Of a DNA stretch of 64,000 nucleotides, positions 34,509-42,278 are shown in pieces. Source of the stretch: Ectothiorhodospiraceae bacterium (GTDB lineage Bacteria > Pseudomonadota > Gammaproteobacteria > HK1); assembly GCA_024234875.1 (NCBI GenBank), contig JACKNM010000018.1, forward strand, positions 38,323 to 102,322, given 5' to 3'. The translations under genes were made by a program, and so were the position numbers. Numbering within the stretch: the first letter of the stretch is position 1; each line of letters begins with the position of its first letter. Below the pieces are notes generated by a model, which worked only from the letters and a program-made list of their open reading frames with translations, was not told the origin of the DNA and did not search any database.

Positions 34509-34530
34509 CGCCCCACGACACCGTGGGGCG
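34509..34530 (+). terminator. Strong hairpin between the GTPase and pcm genes
   Basis: A perfect 9-bp stem, CGCCCCACG (34509-34517) and CGTGGGGCG (34522-34530), with a four-base loop ACAC, 69 bases after the GTPase stop and just before the candidate pcm promoter. There is no T-run. It may terminate the upstream transcript or serve as a binding site near the promoter. Confidence 0.5.
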
Positions 34531-34552
34531 AGCATTCCCCGTCGCTTGGCTC

Positions 34553-34558
34553 TATAAT
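34553..34558 (+). promoter_or_regulatory. Candidate -10 box of the pcm-tolC operon
   Basis: A perfect TATAAT at 34553-34558, an uncommon string in such GC-rich DNA, 61 bases before the pcm ATG. The -35 region is not convincing. Confidence 0.45.
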
Positions 34559-34618
34559 TCCGCCCGCATGCCCTGTTCCGGGCGCTCGTACTTTCAAATA
34601 CTTCGAGCAGCATCTTCC

Positions 34619-35272
34619 ATGAATTTCGAGCAAGCACGCTTCAACATGGTCGAGCAACAGATCCGCCCGTGGGACGTGTTGGATCAAACCGTACTCGACC
34701 TCATGCGCAATGTGGCCCGCGAGCGGTTCGTCCCCGAGCCGTTGCAGCGCCTGGCGTATGCGGACACCGAGATTCCGTTGGGCGATGGCGAGCTGATGAT
34801 GCCACCGCGCGTGGAGGCCCGACTCCTGCAGTCGCTGCAGATCACCGCCGGCGACCGCGCGCTCGAGATCGGAACCGGCAGCGGCTTCGTCACCGCACTG
34901 CTCGCACGCCTCGCGCGGCACGTGACCAGCATCGAGATCTCGGAGCCGCTGCACGCGCGGGCCCGCGAGGTGCTGGCCGCCGAGGGGGTGGTCAACGTCT
35001 CGTTGGAGCACGGAGACGGGCTCCGTGGCTGGTTGCAGGGCGCGCCGTACGACGTGATCGCGGTCACCGGCTCGGTGCCGGTCCTCGAGCCCGACATGCA
35101 GCGCCAGCTCCGGCTCGGCGGGCGCATGTTCGTGATCGTCGGCGACGCACCCACCATGGAGGCGCGGCTCATCACGCGCACGGGGGAGGACGAGTGGAGC
35201 ACCGAGAGCCTGTTCGAGACCGTGGTCGCCCCGCTGCGCGGTGCGGCGCGACCGCAGCGGTTCGTGCTGTGA
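34619..35272 (+). CDS. pcm: Protein-L-isoaspartate O-methyltransferase family protein
   Basis: A 217-residue SAM-dependent methyltransferase of the PIMT family, which repairs L-isoaspartyl residues by carboxyl methylation. The N-terminal FNMVEQQIRPWDVLDQ and RERFVPE are typical, motif I is ALEIGTGSGFVTALLA, then IEISEPLHARAREVL. The motif expected to begin the substrate loop (usually DG) is present as EHGDGLRGW. The gene is directly joined to tolC (GTGA overlap at the stop), an arrangement seen in many gammaproteobacteria. Members next to tolC are sometimes divergent from Pcm proper, so enzymatic activity on isoaspartate is probable, not certain. Confidence 0.85.
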   Translation: MNFEQARFNMVEQQIRPWDVLDQTVLDLMRNVARERFVPEPLQRLAYADTEIPLGDGELMMPPRVEARLLQSLQITAGDRALEIGTGSGFVTALLARLARHVTSIEISEPLHARAREVLAAEGVVNVSLEHGDGLRGWLQGAPYDVIAVTGSVPVLEPDMQRQLRLGGRMFVIVGDAPTMEARLITRTGEDEWSTESLFETVVAPLRGAARPQRFVL

Positions 35273-36603
35273 GCCGCCCACGCCTCGCGCACGGCCGAGT
35301 GGCGGCGGCAGTGGTCGCGCTCGGCCTGGCGGCGCCGGTCGCGGCGGTCGACCTCGGCGAGGTGTACGACCTCGCGCTGCAGAACGATCCCACCTATCTC
35401 GCGGTCGGTGCGGGCAATCGCGCAGCCCAGGAGCTCCGCCCCCAGGCGCGCGCGGCACTGCTGCCGACGATCCAGTTCAGCGGCAGCACGAGCGGCGTGG
35501 AGAGCGAGCGGCGGCGCCCGGTGCGGGGGACCATTCGCCCGAGCTTCAACACCAACTCGATGGAGCTGTCGATCGCGCAGCCCATCTACCGCAAGGATCT
35601 GTGGATCGCCCTCGGGCAGGCCAACGACCTCATTCGCCGCTCCGACATCGGGCTCGCCAGTGCTCGGCAGAGCCTCATGCTGCGGGTGGCCTCGCGCTAC
35701 TTCGCGGTCCTGCAGGCCATCGACGAGCTGTCCTTCGCCCGGGCCACGCTGGAGGCGTTCCAGCAGCAGCTCACCCAGAGCCAGCAGCGCTTCGAGGTCG
35801 GGCTCATCGCGATCACCGACGTCGAGGAGGCGCAGGCCGGCTACGACCGGGCGCGCGCCGACGTGATCCTCGCCGAGAACCAGCTCGACACCGCGCGCGA
35901 GGCACTGCGCGAGGTCACCGGCGAGTACCACGAGACGCTGGCGCCGCTCGGCACCGCGATGCCGCTGGTCACCCCGGATCCGCCGGACATCGAGGCCTGG
36001 ACCCGAACCGCGTTGGCGCAGAATCTCGCGCTGGCCGCGGCCCAGGTGTCGACCGAGGTGGCGCGTGACGAGATCCGGCGCCGTGAGGCCGGGCACTTGC
36101 CGACGCTCGACCTCGTCGCCTCGCACCAGCGCAACATCACCAACAGCCCGATCAACCTCGCACCGAGCGACCTCTGGACCAGCAGCATCGGGCTCCAGCT
36201 CAACGTGCCCATCTACCAGGGCGGAGCGGTGCTGTCGCGGACGCGCGAGAGCCGCCACCTGCATCGACAGACCCTGGACGAGCTCGAGCTCGCGCGTCGC
36301 GCCGCTCAACGCCAGACCCGCCAGGCCTACCTCGGCGTCGAGTCGGGGATCTCCCGGGTGCAGGCGCTGGAGCAGGCGGTGCGCTCGGCGCAGTCCGCCA
36401 AGGACGCCATCGAGGCCGGCTTCCAGGTCGGCACCCGGACCACCGTCGACGTGCTCGACGCCGAGCGCGCGGTGTTCGGCGCGCGGCGTGATCTCGCGGT
36501 GGCGCGCTACGGCTACATCGTCGACATCCTGAGCCTCAAGCAGGCCGCCGGTACGCTGTCCGAGGAGGACATCGAGCTGGTCAACACCTGGCTCGAGCGC
36601 TGA
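35269..36603 (+). CDS. tolC: TolC family outer-membrane channel protein
   Basis: A 444-residue TolC-type outer membrane efflux protein. A signal peptide occupies about residues 1-26 (VAAAVVALGLAAPVAA/VDL). Two structural repeats follow, each of beta strands plus long helices with regular heptads (for example QLTQSQQRFEVGLIAITDVE and QSAKDAIEAGFQVGTRTTVD), the paired sequence marks of TolC. Three subunits form a channel across the outer membrane and periplasm for type I secretion and drug efflux; partner genes are not in the window. The start is a GTG overlapping the pcm stop. A terminator-like hairpin follows immediately. Confidence 0.92.
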   Translation: MSRPRLAHGRVAAAVVALGLAAPVAAVDLGEVYDLALQNDPTYLAVGAGNRAAQELRPQARAALLPTIQFSGSTSGVESERRRPVRGTIRPSFNTNSMELSIAQPIYRKDLWIALGQANDLIRRSDIGLASARQSLMLRVASRYFAVLQAIDELSFARATLEAFQQQLTQSQQRFEVGLIAITDVEEAQAGYDRARADVILAENQLDTAREALREVTGEYHETLAPLGTAMPLVTPDPPDIEAWTRTALAQNLALAAAQVSTEVARDEIRRREAGHLPTLDLVASHQRNITNSPINLAPSDLWTSSIGLQLNVPIYQGGAVLSRTRESRHLHRQTLDELELARRAAQRQTRQAYLGVESGISRVQALEQAVRSAQSAKDAIEAGFQVGTRTTVDVLDAERAVFGARRDLAVARYGYIVDILSLKQAAGTLSEEDIELVNTWLER

Positions 36604-36608
36604 GGAGG

Positions 36609-36632
36609 GCCTGCACGTCCAGGCGTGCAGGC
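36609..36632 (+). terminator. Hairpin after tolC
   Basis: A perfect 9-bp stem, GCCTGCACG (36609-36617) and CGTGCAGGC (36624-36632), with a six-base loop, six bases after the tolC stop. No T-run, as for the other hairpins of this chromosome; likely end of the pcm-tolC transcript. Confidence 0.55.
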
Positions 36633-36685
36633 GGTTGGGCGTCCGGGCGCGGTCCGCCCGAGCGTCTGAAGGCAAGACGGAATCC

Positions 36686-37597
36686 ATGGCGGGCGTGCGA
36701 GCGCGACTCCTCGGGCTCGCCCTGAGGCATACGGTCAAACGGCGGCTCGAACGGCTGCCACCGCTCGATCTCGCCGCGGTCCGCGCATCGCGTCGACGCC
36801 TCGACGCGATGGCCGCGAGGATGGCGCCCCCCGAGGCGACGGTCGAGGCCTTCGACGCCGACGGCGTGGGCGGCCTGGTGCTCACACCGCCGAACGCGGA
36901 GCCCGGGCGCGCGGTGCTCCACCTGCACGGCGGTGGCTATGTGGTCGGCAGCCCGCAGGTCTACCGGGATCTGGCGGCGCGTCTCGGCCGCGCCGCGGCT
37001 GCTGCCGTCTACCTCCCGGACTATCGGCTGGCGCCGGAGCATCGCTTCCCGGCCGCGCTCGATGACGCCCGGCGAACCTGGCACTGGCTGCTCCGGCGCG
37101 TTGCCGCAGCGCGGTCGGTCGCCGTCAGCGGGGACTCCGCCGGCGGCGGCCTCGCGCTCGCATTGCAGCTCTCGTTACGCGACCGGGACGAGCCCTTGCC
37201 CGGCGCCGGTGTGCTGATGTCGCCGTGGACCGACCTGACCGGTAGCGGCGCGTCGGTGGTCGAGAATGCGCGGCGCGACTGCCTGCTGGTGGCCGAGCGC
37301 ATGCCCGAGGTGGTCACGCTCTACCTCGGTGACCACGATCGTCGCGATCCACTGGCCTCGCCGCTGCTCGCCGACCTCGGCCGGCTCCCGCCGCAGCTCG
37401 TCCATGCGTCGCGCGACGAGATCCTGCGCGACGATGCCACCCGGCTCGCGGCGCGGGCACGCGCGGCCGGGACCAGTGTCGAGCTCACCCTGCACGGCGG
37501 GCTTCCTCACGCATTCCACCTCTTCGCGCCGCTCATTCCCGAGGCGCGCACCGCGATCGAGGCCCTCGGCGCCTTCGCTCGCCGACACACGCGATGA
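36686..37597 (+). CDS. Alpha/beta hydrolase, HSL family esterase
   Basis: A 303-residue esterase of the hormone-sensitive-lipase family. The oxyanion motif is HLHGGGYVVGSP, the nucleophile Ser is in VSGDSAGGGLALAL, the acid is expected in HASRDEILRDD, and the His is in GLPHAFHLF. It has no signal peptide. It would hydrolyse short-chain esters or lactones in the cytoplasm. The ATG at 36686 is 83 bases after tolC, beyond a hairpin, so it probably starts a separate unit with the aminotransferase gene 28 bases downstream. Confidence 0.9.
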   Translation: MAGVRARLLGLALRHTVKRRLERLPPLDLAAVRASRRRLDAMAARMAPPEATVEAFDADGVGGLVLTPPNAEPGRAVLHLHGGGYVVGSPQVYRDLAARLGRAAAAAVYLPDYRLAPEHRFPAALDDARRTWHWLLRRVAAARSVAVSGDSAGGGLALALQLSLRDRDEPLPGAGVLMSPWTDLTGSGASVVENARRDCLLVAERMPEVVTLYLGDHDRRDPLASPLLADLGRLPPQLVHASRDEILRDDATRLAARARAAGTSVELTLHGGLPHAFHLFAPLIPEARTAIEALGAFARRHTR

Positions 37598-37625
37598 GCC
37601 GCGACCGCGCGGCCGGAGTCGACCC

Positions 37626-38882
37626 ATGCAACTCTCCAAGCTCGGACTGAAGCTCACCGCCGGCGCCGGCATCGTGCGCCTGATGGACGACCTCGGCGAG
37701 GCCGCGGCCGGGCGCCCCGACATGGCGATGCTCGGTGGCGGCAATCCGGGACGCATCCCGGAGGTCGAGTCCCGACTCCGCGCGCGGATGCAGCGCATCC
37801 TCGCCGACGGTGACACGTTCGAGCGCCTGATCGGCGCCTACGACTCCCCCCAGGGCCCGGCCGACTTCGTGCGGGCGGTGGCGTCACTACTGCGGCGCGA
37901 GCTCGGCTGGCCGGTGCATCCGGAGAACATCGCGGTCACCAACGGCAGCCAGAGCGCGTCGTTCATGCTGTTCAATCTCCTCGGCGGTGAGGCGCTCGAC
38001 GGCACGCACCGCCGCATCTTCTTGCCGCTGACCCCGGAGTACGTGGGCTACGCCGACCAGGGCGTGACCGACGGCCTGTTCGTCTCGCGACGCCCCGAGA
38101 TCGAGCTGCTCGACGACCGGTTGTTCAAGTACCGCGTCGACCTCCGCGGCCTGGAGATGCCGGAAGACGTCGCCGCAGTCTGCGTCTCGCGCCCGACCAA
38201 TCCGACCGGCAACGTCCTCACCGACGACGAGGTCGCGGCGCTCGCGGAGCTGGCGGCGAGCCGCGACGTGCCACTGATCATCGACAGCGCCTACGGCCTT
38301 CCCTTCCCCGGCATCGTCTTTCGCGACGCGACGCCGCACTGGAACGAGCGCACCGTGGTCTGCATGAGTCTGTCGAAGATCGGCCTGCCGGGGGTGCGCA
38401 CCGGCATCGTGGTCGCAGCACCGGAGATGGTGCGAGCCCTGGTGGGGATGAACGCGATCGTGAACCTCACCACCGGTGGGTTCGGCCCGGCGCTCGCGCT
38501 GGACATGATCCGCGACGGCGAGATCCTCCGACTCGCCCGCGACGTGGTGCGCCCGTTCTACCAGGGGCGGGCGGAGATGGCAGTCGACCTGCTGCGGCAC
38601 GAGCTCGACGGCCTCGACTTCTGGATCCACCGCCCGGAGGGGGCGATCTTCCTGTGGGCGTGGTTCCGCGACCTGCCGATCACGAGCGACACGCTGTATC
38701 GCCGGCTCAAGGATCGCGGGGTGCTGGTGCTGTCCGGCCACCACTTCTTTCCGGGGCTCGAGGGTGCCTGGCGCCACCGTGACGAGTGCGTGCGGATCAA
38801 CTGCTCGCAGAGCACGGAGATGGTCCAGCGCGGGCTGCGCGTGCTGTGCGAGGAGGTGCGCCGGGCCTACGGCGAGGGATGA
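37626..38882 (+). CDS. avtA: Valine-pyruvate aminotransferase-like PLP enzyme
   Basis: A 418-residue fold-type I aminotransferase. The opening LSKLGLKLTAGAGIVRLMDD and MLGGGNPGRIPEVE, the segment IGAYDSPQGPADFVRAVA, SRPTNPTGNVL, and the PLP Lys in CMSLSKIGLPGVRTGI agree with AvtA, which exchanges amino groups between valine and pyruvate to give alanine. The block SGHHFFPGLEGAWRHRDECVR is also characteristic. Length is right. It starts 28 bases after the esterase gene, and two hairpins lie between its stop and the convergent phosphoglycerate mutase gene. Confidence 0.88.
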   Translation: MQLSKLGLKLTAGAGIVRLMDDLGEAAAGRPDMAMLGGGNPGRIPEVESRLRARMQRILADGDTFERLIGAYDSPQGPADFVRAVASLLRRELGWPVHPENIAVTNGSQSASFMLFNLLGGEALDGTHRRIFLPLTPEYVGYADQGVTDGLFVSRRPEIELLDDRLFKYRVDLRGLEMPEDVAAVCVSRPTNPTGNVLTDDEVAALAELAASRDVPLIIDSAYGLPFPGIVFRDATPHWNERTVVCMSLSKIGLPGVRTGIVVAAPEMVRALVGMNAIVNLTTGGFGPALALDMIRDGEILRLARDVVRPFYQGRAEMAVDLLRHELDGLDFWIHRPEGAIFLWAWFRDLPITSDTLYRRLKDRGVLVLSGHHFFPGLEGAWRHRDECVRINCSQSTEMVQRGLRVLCEEVRRAYGEG

Positions 38883-38908
38883 GGCCGGGGCGCACCGGGG
38901 CGGTGTCG

Positions 38909-38930
38909 GGGCGGGGCATCGTCCCCGCCC
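38909..38930 (+). terminator. Hairpin after avtA
   Basis: A perfect 8-bp stem, GGGCGGGG (38909-38916) and CCCCGCCC (38923-38930), with a six-base loop, 26 bases past the avtA stop. G/C-only stem without T-run; likely terminator. Confidence 0.45.
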
Positions 38931-38971
38931 GGGTGGGGAATGGGGGAAGTCGTGGGGACGCGAGTGCGATG

Positions 38972-39004
38972 GGGACGGGCACGCGCCTTGCGCGAGCCTG
39001 TCCC
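38972..39004. repeat. REP-like hairpin element, copy 2
   Basis: A 33-base imperfect palindrome: GGGAC, G, GGC, A, CGCGC, loop CTT, GCGCG, A, GCC, T, GTCCC. The build (outer stem, mismatch, GGC/GCC, unpaired A on both sides, inner stem) is the same as the element at 6670-6705, and again it lies between convergent genes. It ends six bases before the gpmA stop. Confidence 0.6.
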
Positions 39005-39010
39005 GGGGGC

Positions 39011-39763
39011 TCAGCCCGCCTTCGCCCGTCCCTGGTTCGCCACCGCCTGCATCGCGGCGGCGACGCGCTCGGGATCACCGAGGTACTCGCGACGAATCGG
39101 GCGCAGCTCCGCGTCGAGCTCGTAGACCAGCGGGATGCCGGTGGGAATGTTCAGCGAGACGATGTCCTCCTCGGACACGTCGTCGAGGTACTTGACCAGC
39201 GCCCGCAGCGAGTTGCCGTGGGCGGCGATCAGCACCCGCTGCCCGGCGCGCACCGCCGGCGCGATGGTCTCGTGCCAGTAGGGCAGGAAGCGCGCCACGG
39301 TGTCCTTCAGGCACTCGGTGCGCGGCAGGTCCGACGATGCGAGGCCGGCGTAGCGGCGATCGTTGCGGGGATGGCGTGGATCGTCGTCGGCCAGGGGCGG
39401 TGGCGGCGTGTCGTAGCTCCGGCGCCAGACGAGGACTTGCTTCTCGCCGTACTCGGCCGCGGTCTCGGCCTTGTTGAGCCCCTGCAGGTTCCCGTAGTGG
39501 CGCTCGTTCAGCCGCCAGCAGCGATGGACCGGAATCCACATCAGATCCATCTCGTCGAGCGCGATCCACAGCGTGCGGATGGCGCGCTTGAGCACCGAGG
39601 TGTAGGCGACGTCGAAGGTGAGCCCGGCCGCGAGCATGTCGCGCCCGGCGCGCCGCGCCTCCTCCAGCCCGGTGGTCGAGAGGTCGACGTCGGTCCAGCC
39701 GGTGAAGCGGTTCTCGCGGTTCCAGTCGCTCTCGCCATGGCGCAGCAGGACGAGCTTGTGCAT
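39011..39763 (-). CDS. gpmA: 2,3-bisphosphoglycerate-dependent phosphoglycerate mutase
   Basis: A 250-residue cofactor-dependent phosphoglycerate mutase that interconverts 3- and 2-phosphoglycerate in glycolysis and gluconeogenesis. The phospho-His is H9 in LLRHGESDWN; other active-site segments are FTGWTDVDLS, LNERHYGNLQGLNKAE, WRRSYDTPPPP and the second His in LIAAHGNSLRAL. Length and all motifs are standard. It is read on the minus strand and is followed by a REP-like repeat; no operon partner is evident. It complements pyruvate kinase at the other end of the window in lower glycolysis. Confidence 0.95.
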   Translation of the reverse strand: MHKLVLLRHGESDWNRENRFTGWTDVDLSTTGLEEARRAGRDMLAAGLTFDVAYTSVLKRAIRTLWIALDEMDLMWIPVHRCWRLNERHYGNLQGLNKAETAAEYGEKQVLVWRRSYDTPPPPLADDDPRHPRNDRRYAGLASSDLPRTECLKDTVARFLPYWHETIAPAVRAGQRVLIAAHGNSLRALVKYLDDVSEEDIVSLNIPTGIPLVYELDAELRPIRREYLGDPERVAAAMQAVANQGRAKAG

Positions 39764-39854
39764 CGGGTCGACCTCTCGTAGCCATCTCTCGCAGGGTCGC
39801 GAGTATAGCAGCGCGACCCGCCGCGGCTCGCTGTCGGGCCGCCCGGCGCGGCGC

Positions 39855-42278
39855 TCAGCCGTCCAGCAGCCGCGGTCCGCCGAGCCCGTAGCCCTGCGCG
39901 AAGTCGATTCCGAGCTCGCGCACGCGCTCGAGGATTCGGGCATCCTCCACGAACTCGGCGATGGTCGCCTTCCCCATCACCCGCGCGATGTCGGTGATCG
40001 AGCGGACCATCGCGAGATCGATCGGGTCGTCGGCGATATCTCGTACGAACAGCCCGTCGATCTTCAGGAAGTCCACCGGCAGCAGCTTCAGGTAGGCGAA
40101 CGAGGAGAGGCCGCTGCCGAAGTCGTCGAGCGCGAAGCGGCAGCCCCACTCGCGCAGCGCGCGCATGAATCGATTCGCGCCGGCGAGATCCGAGATCGCC
40201 GCGGTCTCCGTGACCTCGAAGCAGAGCTTCTCGGGGGGGAAGGCGGTGTCGTCGAGCAGACCGATCACGAAGGAGAGGAAGTCGTCGTCGGCCAGCGACT
40301 GACCCGACAGGTTGATGGTGCAGAACTCGAGCGGGTCGACCCAGTCCGGGCGGGCCGCGAGCCATTCCAGCGCATTCGCCACCACCCAGCGGTCGAGCCG
40401 CACCGCGATGTTGTAGCGCTCCGCCGCCGGCAGGAACGCGCCCGGGGGGATCAACCGGCCCTGGTCGTCGGACATCCGCAGCAGGAGCTCCAGCCAGCGC
40501 GGACGAGCCCCCGGCTCGGGGGCGCCGATGTGGGCGTCGTCGGTGGCATGGATCGGCTGCCAGGCGAGGCGAAACCGCTGCTCCTGGAGGGCGCGGCCGA
40601 TGCGGGTGACCCACTTCATCTCGCCGTGACGACGGGCGAGCTCGACGTCGTCCGGTCGGTAGAGATGGATTCGGTTGCGCCCCTGGTCCTTGGCCACGTA
40701 GCAGGCGCCGTCGGCGGCGCGCAGCACCTGGGCGACGCTCTCGGACTCCTGGGCGATCGGCACCAGCCCGATGCTCGCGCCGATGCTGAAGGTCCGCTCC
40801 TTCCAGGTGAACCGGAACTCCTCGATCGCCTCGAGCAGCGTTCGCGCGACCCGCATGGCCTGCTCGAGCGAGCAGTGCTCGATCAGGACCGCGAACTCGT
40901 CGCCCCCCATCCGCGCCAGCGTGTCGCGTCGGCGGATGCGCGCGGGGAGGACGTTGCCGAGCTGACGCAGCAACGCGTCGCCGGCGACATGGCCACAGGT
41001 GTCGTTGATGATCTTGAACTGGTCGAGGTCGAAGTAGCACAGCGCGTGCTCGGTGCCGTCGCGGCGCGCGGTCTCGATGACCCGCGCCAGGCGGTTCTCG
41101 AGCTCGCGCCGGTTGATGAGACCGGTCAGCGAGTCGTGACTCGCCTGGTACGAGAGCTCCTCCGAGAGGGCCCGCGCCTCGGTGACGTCGCGGCACACCA
41201 GCCGCAGCTCGCCGGCGCCGGACGCGCCGGCTGCCAGCCGCGCGCGCTGCTGCACCCAGAGCCACTGCCCGTCGCGGCGGCGGATGCGAAACTCCAGCGC
41301 GCTCGACACCACCTGGTGCCGAAAGGCATCGGCGAGCTGGCGCGACACCTGAGCGCGGTCGTCGTCGTGGACGAGCCCGACGAACGGGCGACCCACGAGA
41401 TCGCGCTTGCTGGTGCGCAGGTAGTCGGCGCCGAACTCGTTGACCGAGCCGATCACGCCCTCGTCGTCGACGGTGAAGTAGATGTCCGGCGAGCTGTCGT
41501 AGAGCCCCTGGTATCGCTCCTCGCTGATCCGAAGCGCCTGCTCGGCGCGGTGGCGCTCGGTGACGTCGGTCACCGCCAGCACGCGGGCGCCGGCCTCGCG
41601 CAGCGACACGCAACGCACCTCGACCCAGCGCTCGCTGTCGGCCGCGGCGATGCGGCGCTCGAACTGGCTCGCGAAACCGGCCTCGCCGCCGAGCAGATCG
41701 GCGACCGCGCGCCCCACCACCGCCTCCTCGCCTCCGAACAGACGCGCGAGCTCCTGGTTCGCGTAACGCACCACGAGCGCGTCGTCGACGTAGGCGAGCC
41801 CCACCGGTACCTGGCGCACGAGCTGCTCGAGGTGCTGCTCGGTCGAGCGCAGGGTCTCCTCGAGGAAGTCGCGGACCGCGCGCTCGATCTGGTGCAGGAG
41901 CTCACGCGGATCGCCGCCCTTCTCGACGAAGGCGAAGGCACCGAGGTTGAGGCTCGTCTTCGCCGCCTGCAGGGATGCGTAGCCGGTATGCACGATGGCG
42001 CGAATCGGGGGCCGGCGCTCGGCCAACGCCTCCAGCACCTGGAGCCCGCAGCGGTCGGGAAGCCGGAGATCGAGCACCACCGCTGCCACCGACTCGCGCG
42101 CGATGTGCCCGAGCGCAGTCGCCGCGTCGTCGGCCAGCAGCACGTCGTGACCGGCCCGCTCGAGCAGCGCACGCAGGGTGTCGCGCTCGGCCGGTGAGTC
42201 CTCGACCAGCACCACCTTGGCGCGCGCGGAGCCCTCACGCGCACCGGCGCCGACCATCGGAGGCGCCCCCTCCGCCAT
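39855..42278 (-). CDS. Receiver-PAS-PAS-GGDEF-EAL signalling protein
   Basis: An 807-residue cyclic-di-GMP enzyme. The receiver domain (about residues 20-140) has phospho-Asp D70 in VVLDLRLP and Lys in FVEKGG. Two PAS domains span about 150-245 and 255-370. The GGDEF domain has an intact active motif MGGDEF (458-462), and the EAL domain runs about 545-800. In the EAL domain the signature reads WLELLLRM (ELL for EAL, keeping the Glu), with CFEVTETAA, ALDDFGSGLSSF and LKIDGLFV retained, so both synthase and phosphodiesterase activity are possible. The ATG overlaps the stop of the histidine kinase gene (ATGA), so the receiver is its likely partner. Cytoplasmic. Confidence 0.93.
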   Translation of the reverse strand: MAEGAPPMVGAGAREGSARAKVVLVEDSPAERDTLRALLERAGHDVLLADDAATALGHIARESVAAVVLDLRLPDRCGLQVLEALAERRPPIRAIVHTGYASLQAAKTSLNLGAFAFVEKGGDPRELLHQIERAVRDFLEETLRSTEQHLEQLVRQVPVGLAYVDDALVVRYANQELARLFGGEEAVVGRAVADLLGGEAGFASQFERRIAAADSERWVEVRCVSLREAGARVLAVTDVTERHRAEQALRISEERYQGLYDSSPDIYFTVDDEGVIGSVNEFGADYLRTSKRDLVGRPFVGLVHDDDRAQVSRQLADAFRHQVVSSALEFRIRRRDGQWLWVQQRARLAAGASGAGELRLVCRDVTEARALSEELSYQASHDSLTGLINRRELENRLARVIETARRDGTEHALCYFDLDQFKIINDTCGHVAGDALLRQLGNVLPARIRRRDTLARMGGDEFAVLIEHCSLEQAMRVARTLLEAIEEFRFTWKERTFSIGASIGLVPIAQESESVAQVLRAADGACYVAKDQGRNRIHLYRPDDVELARRHGEMKWVTRIGRALQEQRFRLAWQPIHATDDAHIGAPEPGARPRWLELLLRMSDDQGRLIPPGAFLPAAERYNIAVRLDRWVVANALEWLAARPDWVDPLEFCTINLSGQSLADDDFLSFVIGLLDDTAFPPEKLCFEVTETAAISDLAGANRFMRALREWGCRFALDDFGSGLSSFAYLKLLPVDFLKIDGLFVRDIADDPIDLAMVRSITDIARVMGKATIAEFVEDARILERVRELGIDFAQGYGLGGPRLLDG

